A stretch of DNA of 64,000 bases from Bifidobacterium scaligerum (lineage in GTDB: Bacteria > Actinomycetota > Actinomycetes > Actinomycetales > Bifidobacteriaceae). Made by a program: the position numbers and the translations under genes. The notes beneath the pieces are model-generated. The model searched no databases. It saw only the letters and a program-made list of their open reading frames with translations, and had not been told where the DNA came from. The stretch lies in the NCBI RefSeq assembly GCF_002802865.1, contig NZ_PGLQ01000009.1:1-64000 (forward strand), written 5' to 3'. This document shows, one piece after another, positions 1 to 6,976 of this stretch; position 1 is the stretch's first letter; every line of letters begins with the position of its first letter.

Positions 1-93
1 CCTTCGACCACGTTTTTCTTGTTGACTATGCCGCCACCATCGCCATCTACACAATGAGTATCGTCGCCAGCTACAGATGTGTATAAGCGACCG
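1..93 (+). other. Illumina P5 / i5 index / Nextera read-1 adapter remnant (not genomic)
   Basis: Positions 61-93 align without gaps to the Nextera read-1 adapter plus transposon mosaic end, with about five mismatches over 33 bases; the block CAGATGTGTATAAG at 73-86 is exact. Positions 24-52 align to the P5 flow-cell sequence, about 20 of 29 bases including the exact tail ATCTACAC at 45-52. The eight bases between them (53-60) sit exactly where an i5 index belongs. The order P5, index, read-1 primer, mosaic end is that of a library molecule, so genomic sequence probably starts at about 94. The mismatches suggest error-prone reads or a weak consensus at a contig edge. The adapter sequences are from memory. 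Confidence 0.88.
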
Positions 94-463
94 CTCTTCC
101 CCTTCCCGTCCCTTCCCGTCTCCTCCCGTCCGTTCCCGTCTCCTCCCGAACTTTTCGCGCGAATCGTGCGTTTGAGGGTGCGTACAGGGTGCTTTTGCGT
201 ACTTTTCGCGCGAAAAGTACGCACAGTGTGCCCCGCGCCGGCCCGTTTCGTACTTTTCGCACGAATCGAGCGCAGAATATGCCCCGTACGCACTTTTCGC
301 ACGAATCGAGCGTTTGAGGGGGTGTGCGGGGGCTTTTGCGTACTTTTCGCGCGAAAAGTGCGCAAAGAGGGCGCGTGGGCGTGTGTTTGCGTACGATTCG
401 TGCGAAAAGTATGCGGGGTTGGCGGATGGGGCGGTCTGCTGGTTGGTTTGACTTACTGACTAG
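94..463. repeat. Cluster of TTTTCGCGCGAA palindromes, downstream block
   Basis: This gene-free stretch opens with pyrimidine-rich repeats of the form TTCCCGTC (about 102-148). It then carries six copies of a dyad motif with core TTTTCGCRCGAA, at about 151-170, 197-222, 249-272, 291-312, 338-363 and 389-413. The copy at 197-222 is a perfect 26-bp palindrome, and the copy at 389-413 is inverted. The part from 250 to 413 is repeated almost unchanged at 1677-1841 on the other side of the neighbouring gene. Open frames here translate the repeat and are not believed to be genes. Confidence 0.85.
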
Positions 464-1465
464 TTAGTACGCGCGGCATTCAAATCCCGTGAAAGGTGTT
501 CTTTTGCCCTTGCCCGGCCGCGGTACATTCGCTGCCGAAAGCCGCTGCTCAAGCTGCGCACGATTGTGTACATGCTGCATCTGAAAACGCGCTACAGGAA
601 TATGCAGAAGGTTGATGCCGGCTTCTCGATCTTTTTCATGCAGCACGATGTCTATTGAGTCCATCCCTTTGGTCATAGCCGGATTAATGTATTTTTCACG
701 GCCGTCAAGTTCACCGATAATAAGCGAGCCGTCGCTCAATGTCCAAGTGAAATCAGCATATATAGGCTTGTTGTCGATGGGATTGATGAACATGCGTTGA
801 CACTCTGGGGCAGCGAATCCCAGCTCAAGTATCGTGGCATATGCGACCGCTTCGCCGCCGTTGGTGCATAGAGGATCTACATTTTGGGCAACGTAGATGG
901 CTCTCCGTATTCCGTGCTTTCTGGAATTAATCTGGCAATAGTTCTGAAGGGCTTCTGCTGTGAGTTGTGTTGCGCGTAATCCCATGGTGCAGATGGACAT
1001 CGCAGTAGAGAAGTCCAAGGTTCTGGCGCAGTCAAACATGGTGCGGATCGGAGTGGTGGCTCGAATACCGTTATTAACGACGACACTTCTATATTTCGGA
1101 ATGTAATGTCCTACAAAGGGGCCATGACGACGTGCTTTGGAACGGTCGGAAACAGCTATATGCACAAAGCGATGCTGGTAATAGGTGGCAGTGTAGCCAT
1201 GTGCCGCAGCGGCTGAGATGCCGCAGACGGTCCAGTCGGGGTGTTGATGGCAGACGGCGCGCAGTATATATGCGATGCGTTCCGCGAATGGTAGTTGAAG
1301 CCAAAGTGCTTTTCGCACGAAAAGTCCTTGAAATGGTGTGACGAGGATTCCCGCGCGGACTCGTCGCATAAGGAGCTGACGGTCTCCCTGTTCCATGGGC
1401 CATACGCATCTGCGCTGATGCTCCGCCTGTAGCAGGAGCTGCTCGATTCTTGGATGTGATCTCAT
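464..1465 (-). CDS. AbiEi-like antitoxin / DUF559-like endonuclease-fold protein
   Basis: The protein is about 333 residues if it starts at the ATG at 1465 (MRSHPRIEQLL...). The frame stays open to an ATG at 1624 (386 residues), and no good ribosome-binding site decides between them. Residues 1-60 resemble the N-terminal region of actinobacterial AbiEi-type proteins. The middle has the pattern ISAAAAHGY followed by TPIRTMFDCAR, usual in that group. The C-terminal third has GGEAVAYATILELG, then YADFTW, then GELDGREKY, which fits the acidic and E-x-D/K positions of a PD-(D/E)xK-like DUF559 fold. No partner toxin gene lies beside it. Near-identical repeat blocks bracket the gene, and one palindrome copy (1309-1324) lies inside the coding sequence, where it encodes LFVRKAL. 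The family call is from motif recall; a DNA-binding or nuclease role is an inference. Confidence 0.6.
   Translation of the reverse strand: MRSHPRIEQLLLQAEHQRRCVWPMEQGDRQLLMRRVRAGILVTPFQGLFVRKALWLQLPFAERIAYILRAVCHQHPDWTVCGISAAAAHGYTATYYQHRFVHIAVSDRSKARRHGPFVGHYIPKYRSVVVNNGIRATTPIRTMFDCARTLDFSTAMSICTMGLRATQLTAEALQNYCQINSRKHGIRRAIYVAQNVDPLCTNGGEAVAYATILELGFAAPECQRMFINPIDNKPIYADFTWTLSDGSLIIGELDGREKYINPAMTKGMDSIDIVLHEKDREAGINLLHIPVARFQMQHVHNRAQLEQRLSAANVPRPGKGKRTPFTGFECRAY
1309..1324. repeat. TTTTCGCACGAA palindrome inside the nuclease-like gene
   Basis: The sequence CTTTTCGCACGAAAAG is the core of the flanking repeat family and lies within the coding region, where it encodes LFVRKAL on the minus strand. 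It is an intact dyad: CTTTTCG on one arm and CGAAAAG on the other. Confidence 0.75.
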
Positions 1466-1676
1466 GCGGGAATCATAGAAGGGTTTCTCTGTCGAGGTTG
1501 CGGAATTCAGGGTCTGTGGTTCGAGCTTTCTATTGTGTGCGTGTTTGTTTGATGGTGATACGTGGCATGTCTGATTGTCGTGAATAAATGTGTGCACTTG
1601 AGCGTTAAGCTTCGAATTATCCATATTATGGCGTTGCTGAGCGTGTCGTCCCCAGAGGTGTGAGTCTCCTTTCCCT

Positions 1677-1841
1677 GTACTTTTCGCGCGAATCGAGCGC
1701 AGAACATGATCTGTACGTGCTTTTCGCGCGAATCGTGCGTTTGAGGGGGTGCGCAGGGGGCTTTTGCGTACTTTTCGCGCGAAAAGTGCGCACAGAGGGC
1801 GCGTGGGCGTGTGTTTGCGCTCGATTCGTGCGAAAAGTGCG
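1677..1841. repeat. Second ~165-bp palindrome block, direct repeat of 250-413
   Basis: The block matches 250-413 in order and orientation with scattered substitutions and a one-base indel. It holds palindrome copies at about 1677-1699, 1713-1739, 1766-1791 and 1818-1841, with shared linkers such as GTTTGAGGGGGTG and GAGGGCGCGTGGGCGTGTG. Together the two blocks bracket the AbiEi-like gene as direct repeats about 1.43 kb apart. Confidence 0.85.
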
Positions 1842-2127
1842 GCTGGGGGCGGGAAAAGTGCGCTGGGGACGGGTGCGCTGGGGCGAATGCGCTGGGAACG
1901 GATACGCTCGATTCGTGCGAAAAGTGCGGTTGGGGGACGGGAAAGTGCAGCTTGGGGACGGGAAAGTGCAGCTGGGATAACAGCTGCCGCGAGTAGAGGC
2001 CGTAAGGTAACCTAGTCCCCGGCGGAAAACGTGCGTGGAGCCGTACAAACAAGTACGAAGCACGCAAAGCACGTGCAAAAACACGTACGAGACAACGTAC
2101 AACAGTGTGCAAATCGGGGAGGCCAGC
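1842..2127. repeat. Region between repeat block and purA
   Basis: The region contains a further palindrome copy at about 1905-1929. It also has short tandem repeats of GGGGACGGGAAAGTGCAGCT type at about 1933-1975. From about 1990 on it is the 5' region of purA, with GGGGAGG at 2116-2122 as the ribosome-binding site. No gene is seen. Confidence 0.6.
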
Positions 2128-3414
2128 ATGCCTGGAATTGTTCTTATTGGTGCTCAGTGGGGCGACGAAGGTAAAGGCAAGGCAACCGATCTGATCGGCA
2201 CCAAGGTCGATTACGTGGCCCGCTTCAACGGCGGCAACAACGCTGGCCATAGCGTGGTGGTCGGCAACGAATCGTACGCCCTGCACCTGCTGCCTTCCGG
2301 CATCATCAACCCGCACCTGACCCCCGTGATCGGCAACGGTGTGGTGGTCGACCCGGAAGTGCTGTTCCAGGAGATCGACGGCCTTGAGGCCCGTGGCATC
2401 GACTGCTCCCACCTGCTCGTTTCCGAAGCGGCGCACATCATCGCGCCCTATCACCGCACGCTTGACAAGGTGACCGAGCGCTTCCTCGGCAAGCACAAGA
2501 TCGGCACCACCGGCCGCGGCATCGGCCCGGCTTACGCGGACAAGATCAACCGCGTCGGCATCCGCGTGCACGACCTGTTCAACGCCAAGCACCTGCACGA
2601 CAAGGTCGAAGCCAGCCTCCACCAGAAGAACCAGATGCTGGTCAAGCTCTACAACCGCCGCCCGATCGACGTGGACCAGACCACCGACGAGCTCCTGAAG
2701 CTCGGCGAACGCCTGAAGCCGTACGTGGCCAACACCGGTCTGATTTTGAACAAGGCACTTGACGAAGGCAAGACCGTGCTGTTCGAGGGCGCTCAGGCCA
2801 CCATGCTTGACGTGGACCACGGCACCTACCCGTTCGTCACCTCTTCCAACCCGACCGCCGGCGGCGCCTGCACCGGCACCGGCGTCGGCCCCACCAAGAT
2901 CAACCGCGTGATCGGCGTCTCCAAGGCGTACGTGACTCGCGTGGGTGAGGGCCCGTTCCCCACCGAGCTGTTTGACGAGTCCGGCGAGTGGCTGCGCGCC
3001 CAGGGCCACGAGTTCGGTGTGACCACCGGTCGCCCGCGTCGCTGCGGCTGGTTCGACGCCGTGGTGAACCGTTACGCTTCTCAGGTCAACGGCCTGACCG
3101 ACATCGTGCTCACCAAGCTCGATGTGCTTACGGGACTTAAGGAAATCCCGATTTGCGTGGCCTACGATGTGGACGGCGAACGTCACGACGATATGCCGAC
3201 TGATCAGGCCGCCTTTGCCGCCGCCAAGCCGATTTACGAGACCATGCCCGGCTGGGATGAGGATATTTCGCAGGTCCATGATTTCGATGATCTGCCGGCC
3301 ACCTGCCAGGCGTACGTTAAGCGCTTGGAGGAGCTCAGCAACTGCCGTATCTCCGCTATCGGTACTGGCCCGCAGCGCGATCACATCATCTCCGTGCACT
3401 CCCTGATCGACTGA
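2128..3414 (+). CDS. purA: Adenylosuccinate synthetase
   Basis: PurA joins IMP and aspartate using GTP to give adenylosuccinate, the first committed step from IMP to AMP; it is a cytoplasmic homodimer. The 428-residue length is normal. The GTP-binding loop GDEGKGK is at residues 12-18. IMP and aspartate site motifs follow, including [24 protein letters not shown] and [12 protein letters not shown]. The start chosen is the ATG at 2128, because the family begins [15 protein letters not shown] and a GGGGAGG site lies just upstream; the frame is open further upstream but that part is not conserved. The coding end is followed by two more in-frame TGA codons in a 12-bp repeat (3412-3438). Confidence 0.97.
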   Translation: MPGIVLIGAQWGDEGKGKATDLIGTKVDYVARFNGGNNAGHSVVVGNESYALHLLPSGIINPHLTPVIGNGVVVDPEVLFQEIDGLEARGIDCSHLLVSEAAHIIAPYHRTLDKVTERFLGKHKIGTTGRGIGPAYADKINRVGIRVHDLFNAKHLHDKVEASLHQKNQMLVKLYNRRPIDVDQTTDELLKLGERLKPYVANTGLILNKALDEGKTVLFEGAQATMLDVDHGTYPFVTSSNPTAGGACTGTGVGPTKINRVIGVSKAYVTRVGEGPFPTELFDESGEWLRAQGHEFGVTTGRPRRCGWFDAVVNRYASQVNGLTDIVLTKLDVLTGLKEIPICVAYDVDGERHDDMPTDQAAFAAAKPIYETMPGWDEDISQVHDFDDLPATCQAYVKRLEELSNCRISAIGTGPQRDHIISVHSLID

Positions 3415-3471
3415 GCCGCCGACTGAGTCGTCGACTGAGTTGTACGTAACGCGTAACGATTAAGTTCCTCA

Positions 3472-4380
3472 GTGAAACCGCAGCCTATGTCTGATTCCGT
3501 GAACACCATCGGTGCCGAGCCGCAGCCTAGCACGCAGGAGATTTCCGTCGCCCAGGTTCGGGCCCAATCCATGCCCGAACCGCAGGGAGCGGCCGCCGCG
3601 GCCAAACCGCCGCAGATTCCGCTTGCTCCCATCAAACGCGTCCAGGCTCGATTCAACCCGCTGGCCGACGGCATGCTGTATCTGGTGGTGTTCCTCGGCG
3701 GCACGCTGGGCACCGCCATGCGCTACGGCTTGAGCTTCATCCTGCCCGCCACCGCTGGGACCGAGGGGTTCTGGCATGCCTTCCATGTGCCCACCTTCAC
3801 GGCGAATATGGCGGCCTGCTTCATTTTCGCGTGCCTGACGTCCTACCTGTCGCAGGCGGTGTGGATTCGTAAGCGCGTGCGCGAGCTCACTTCACGCGGC
3901 ATCGGCATGGGTATGTGTGGCGGCTTTTCCACGCTGTCCGCGTTGGCGATCGAGGAACTCACCACGTTGCAGGGCAGTGTGGTTGCTGGTGCTGTGTTCT
4001 ATATGCTGGTGAGCTTCCTGCTGGGCCTGGTTGTGGCGTATCTCGGTGCGCGGCTTGGTTTGGCGCTGGCCGCCGGCAAAACCGCGAAAGTTGCGATTGC
4101 CGCGGTCTGTCAACAGCAGCAAAACTGGCGTCATGTGACGGCGGGGGAGACGATAGTCGTGCCTGCCGCTCAGGGTAACGGTACCGCCGCGTCGCCCGCC
4201 GCGCCCGCTGCGTCGCCGTCCGGCATGCCCGGCGCGCCCAACGCGGCTTCCATCGCGCCCGACGCCAACGATCCCGCACCTGCCGCCACCGCCCCTATCA
4301 ACCCGCCCTCCTACGAACCTGCGCCCATCACCGACGAGATTCCGCTGGTAGGCGACCCGACCACTGGGGAGGCGCACTGA
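3472..4380 (+). CDS. crcB: FluC/CrcB-type fluoride channel subunit, long C-terminal tail
   Basis: CrcB/FluC proteins are small membrane channels that export fluoride and work as dual-topology dimers. Residues about 60-200 carry family marks: a GGTLGTAMRYG segment, an Asn-containing FTANMAACF helix and the CGGFSTLSALAIEE loop, with about four membrane segments. At 302 residues the protein is far longer than the usual ~125. The extra length is a polar, Pro-rich N-terminal ~55 residues and an Ala/Pro-rich tail of about 100 residues after the last membrane helix. The start is GTG at 3472 or ATG at 3487; neither has a clear ribosome-binding site. The next gene begins one base after its stop and encodes a second subunit, so the two are probably made together. 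Confidence 0.85.
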   Translation: MKPQPMSDSVNTIGAEPQPSTQEISVAQVRAQSMPEPQGAAAAAKPPQIPLAPIKRVQARFNPLADGMLYLVVFLGGTLGTAMRYGLSFILPATAGTEGFWHAFHVPTFTANMAACFIFACLTSYLSQAVWIRKRVRELTSRGIGMGMCGGFSTLSALAIEELTTLQGSVVAGAVFYMLVSFLLGLVVAYLGARLGLALAAGKTAKVAIAAVCQQQQNWRHVTAGETIVVPAAQGNGTAASPAAPAASPSGMPGAPNAASIAPDANDPAPAATAPINPPSYEPAPITDEIPLVGDPTTGEAH

Positions 4381-4381
4381 G

Positions 4382-4753
4382 ATGTCGTTTCTGCTCATCA
4401 GCATGTGCGGCGGCCTGGGTGCCGTGGCCCGATTCGTGCTGAACACATCCATCCAGCGCTGGTGGAATCGCATGTTCCCGCTCTCCACGTTCATCATCAA
4501 CGTGATCGCCACATTCTGCGCAGGTGTGGCGGCGGCCGCATACGCGCATCAGGTGGTGCCGGAATCCACGTACCTGCTGTTCGTCACCGGTTTCCTCGGC
4601 GGCTTCTCAACTTTCTCCACCGCGATTAACGAAATGGTGTCGCTGGCTCGCAACCGTCATTTCGCCATGGCTGCGTACTACTTGGTGGCCACTATCGTGG
4701 TGCCGATTATCTGCGTCACGTTGGGATGGATCGTCGGTTCGCTGGGCCGCTGA
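4382..4753 (+). CDS. crcB: FluC/CrcB fluoride channel, second subunit
   Basis: This 123-residue protein has the standard FluC length. Family marks are CGGLGAVARF near the N-terminus, the Asn-bearing FIINVIATFCAG helix and the GFLGGFSTFSTAINEM loop, whose Phe and Ser/Thr residues line the fluoride path in known homologues. Four hydrophobic segments are visible. Its ATG starts one base after the stop of the upstream paralogue, which indicates translational coupling. Species with two adjacent crcB genes often form channels from both products, so a heterodimer is likely here (inference). No fluoride riboswitch was recognised in the short leader upstream of the pair. Confidence 0.92.
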   Translation: MSFLLISMCGGLGAVARFVLNTSIQRWWNRMFPLSTFIINVIATFCAGVAAAAYAHQVVPESTYLLFVTGFLGGFSTFSTAINEMVSLARNRHFAMAAYYLVATIVVPIICVTLGWIVGSLGR

Positions 4754-4847
4754 GCAGGGGGGGCGTACGAAGCTTCATCGCAGCATGCCAACAGATAGTC
4801 TCGCCTTGTGCTGACAATGGACTCACGAGAAGCATAAGGAGGGCATC

Positions 4848-6488
4848 ATGTTGGAACCGTATGTGCGCCCGGGCATTGACGATCGCCCGGACCTCGACAA
4901 AGCACTCAGCCCGGAAGACAAGGAGGCCGTGGCGCGACTGGCCATGAAACCGAGCCGCCGCCCGCCGGAAGCGTCTTCCGATCAGCCTGAAGCGCAGGCC
5001 ATGCGCCTGGCCGCATCCGCCTCGTCCGCAGCCGCCGCAGCAGTGTCCAGCGTGGACACTCCGGCGCCTGATATGTCGTCCGCGTATCTTGACATGCGCG
5101 ACCCGATGGTGTCCGCCAGCGGCGAGAAGCCGTCCGTGGCCCGCGTCTCCCGCCTCAACTGGGGCTTTTTCATCGCCTCCATCTTGGTGGGGGCTCCATG
5201 GGTGGCGCTGAACACTGTGGCGATGCCCAACGTGGTGGCGCGCCTCGGCGGCTATAACACGGCCGTCCGCGGCGAGATTCCCATCAACCCTGCCACCGGC
5301 CGCGCGCTGCCTGTGGCTACGGAACTGGCGATGCCGCTGGCTGTGCTGGTGATTGTGGGCGTGGTGGCCTCCGTATTCGCCATGCCGCTGATTTCCGGCG
5401 CTTCCGACCACACCCGTACGCAGTTCGGTCGTCGTACTCCGTGGATGGTGGTCGGCGGTGTGCTGAGCGCGTTGCTGACGTTGCTGCTTGGTCAGGACCT
5501 CAACATTGTCGGTTTGTGCGTGCTCTGGGCGGCGATGCAATTCGCCTACGCCATGCTTTCCGTGCCGCTGGCCAGCGCCATCAGCGAACGCGTGCCGGAC
5601 AAGTTCCGCCCGCGTATCGAACGCTGGCATGGCATCGGTGTGATGCTCGGCCAAGCGGCTGGCGTGTGTCTGGGAGCCATCGGCGTGATGTTCAGCTCGT
5701 TCACCCCCTTCGTCCTGACCGCGGTACTGTTCGCGCTTTCCGGCATCCTGACCGTGCTGATTCTGCCCAAGGAGCCGTCCAGCGAGGCCCTGCCGCGTGC
5801 GCCGTTCAACGCGTCCACCGTAGTCGCCCAACTACGCCCGCCGACCGACGCCCCCGCATTCGCCCGTGTGTTCGCCGCCCGCACCGCAATGATGACCGGT
5901 GTGGGATTGACCGGCGTCTTCCTGTGGTACGTGGTGCGCTACTGGGTGTACGGCAAGGCGGTGCTGTTCACCTCCGCGCCGCTGACCATTCCGGCCGGCT
6001 CCCTGATCATGGCCATGGCGATCGCGACGTTGATCGGCACAGCTTTGGCCTCTTGGCTCGCCGCTCCGATCTCCGAACGCATCGAGGAGCGCGGGATTGC
6101 GACCGCCACTGTAGTCGCCGGCTCGTGTCTGCTGTACGCCGTGGGATTGGCGCTGGCGTGGGGCCTCGGCGTCTGGTCCACTGGTGCCGCGCGTGAAAAT
6201 GGTCTGATCGCCTTCGCGCTGATCTCCGGTTTCGCGTTCGGCATTTACGATGCGCTCGGCCTTGAGCTGGTGATGGATGCCCTGCCCGACCCGCGCAATG
6301 CCGGCCACGACCTTGGCGTCTTCGCGCTCGCCAACTCGGCTGGACTGGCGCTTGCGGCCATCATCGGCGCGCTGTTGGTCAACGCGTTCGCATCCAGCTA
6401 CGGATACTATCTGCTGTTCCCCGCGGCTATCGTCGCGGTGCTGATCGCCGGCGCGGTGACGCTCGTCGGCTCTCGCGCGAACGACTGA
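4848..6488 (+). CDS. MFS transporter, sugar-permease-like
   Basis: This 546-residue protein has about twelve hydrophobic segments after a polar N-terminal ~100 residues. The loop between helices 2 and 3 reads SDHTRTQFGRRTPW, the MFS signature as found in sugar permeases of the GPH/SUC type. Its architecture resembles the sucrose-cluster permease at 10070-11419 (SDLTRSRFGKRTPW and a VPDKFRPR-like loop), so the two may be distant paralogues. The substrate cannot be read from the sequence. The ATG at 4848 follows a strong AAGGAGGG site at 4838-4845. After the stop, four copies of an 11-bp unit put TGA in all three frames. Confidence 0.85.
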   Translation: MLEPYVRPGIDDRPDLDKALSPEDKEAVARLAMKPSRRPPEASSDQPEAQAMRLAASASSAAAAAVSSVDTPAPDMSSAYLDMRDPMVSASGEKPSVARVSRLNWGFFIASILVGAPWVALNTVAMPNVVARLGGYNTAVRGEIPINPATGRALPVATELAMPLAVLVIVGVVASVFAMPLISGASDHTRTQFGRRTPWMVVGGVLSALLTLLLGQDLNIVGLCVLWAAMQFAYAMLSVPLASAISERVPDKFRPRIERWHGIGVMLGQAAGVCLGAIGVMFSSFTPFVLTAVLFALSGILTVLILPKEPSSEALPRAPFNASTVVAQLRPPTDAPAFARVFAARTAMMTGVGLTGVFLWYVVRYWVYGKAVLFTSAPLTIPAGSLIMAMAIATLIGTALASWLAAPISERIEERGIATATVVAGSCLLYAVGLALAWGLGVWSTGAARENGLIAFALISGFAFGIYDALGLELVMDALPDPRNAGHDLGVFALANSAGLALAAIIGALLVNAFASSYGYYLLFPAAIVAVLIAGAVTLVGSRAND

Positions 6489-6525
6489 TCGCCGACTGAT
6501 CGCCGACTGATCGCCGACTGATCGC
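6482..6525. repeat. Four tandem 11-bp repeats at the end of the MFS gene
   Basis: The unit CGACTGATCGC occurs four times head to tail, starting within the last codons of the gene. Each unit contains TGA, and the 11-bp period places these stops in all three reading frames within 36 bases. Confidence 0.85.
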
Positions 6526-6650
6526 GCACGACTGATTATCGACCGCGACTACTGATCGTGAGTCGTGCTGTTGGGCCTGTCCGGCCACCTGCCGACGTCT
6601 TTACGAACGTCTGCAGGCGGTTGGGCGAGCCTTTTTGTTTTGCGCAGAGC

Positions 6651-6764
6651 ATATGTCGTGCGAAACGTACGTCGTGCGGTGTGTTGCGGGCATTTGTCGT
6701 GCGAAACGTGCGTTTCGCGGGGCGTGTACGTCGTGTGGGACATTTTGTCGTGCGAAACGTACGT
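6651..6764. repeat. Three direct copies of a TGTCGTGCGAAACGTACGT motif
   Basis: Copies at about 6651-6672, 6692-6713 and 6743-6764 share ATGTCGTGCGAAACGTRCGT and are spaced 41 and 51 bp apart. The motif contains GTGCGAAA, as in the TTTTCGCGCGAA family, but has its own right half. Confidence 0.75.
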
Positions 6765-6833
6765 TGGAGCGAGCGTTTGTTGACAACGTACGAGAGATTG
6801 TCGAACGATGATTGTGCGGTGGTCGTCGTGTGA

Positions 6834-6847
6834 TCAAACCGGTTCGA
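6834..6847. promoter_or_regulatory. LacI-type operator (sucrose regulon), autoregulatory copy
   Basis: The sequence TCAAACCGGTTCGA differs at one base from the two perfect TCGAACCGGTTCGA palindromes upstream of sucrose phosphorylase. It lies about 130 bp upstream of the LacI gene and directly before a -10-like TACACT, so the repressor probably controls its own expression. Confidence 0.75.
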
Positions 6848-6976
6848 GTACACTGGGCGTAGTTGACGTTGGCCGTACCGGCGTATGCGCGTATGGCCCA
6901 ATGGTGTGCACGGCATACGTCCGGAAATCGGCAAGCTGACGGCGATTGCGGGCGATTGGACTCGTAAGGAGGAATC

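Larger units (their letters stand above)
6489..6976. other. Intergenic region upstream of the sucrose repressor
   Basis: After the 11-bp repeats, this gene-free stretch holds three copies of a TTTGTCGTGCGAAACGTACGT motif (6651-6672, 6692-6713, 6743-6764) and the LacI operator at 6834-6847. A -10-like TACACT lies at 6849-6854. AAGGAGG at 6966-6972 is the ribosome-binding site of the next gene. No credible coding sequence was seen. Confidence 0.6.

Noticed and set aside
79..459. Open frame rich in FARKVR and FVRKV strings
   Set aside because: It starts in adapter sequence and only translates the palindrome repeat; there is no ribosome-binding site or family.
1507..3399. 630-codon frame opposite purA
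   Set aside because: It is an antisense shadow of purA and of the repeat block; purA has all its motifs on the plus strand.
3415..3471. Fluoride riboswitch upstream of the crcB pair
   Set aside because: The gap is only 57 bp, is filled with the stop-codon repeat and lacks the conserved riboswitch core.
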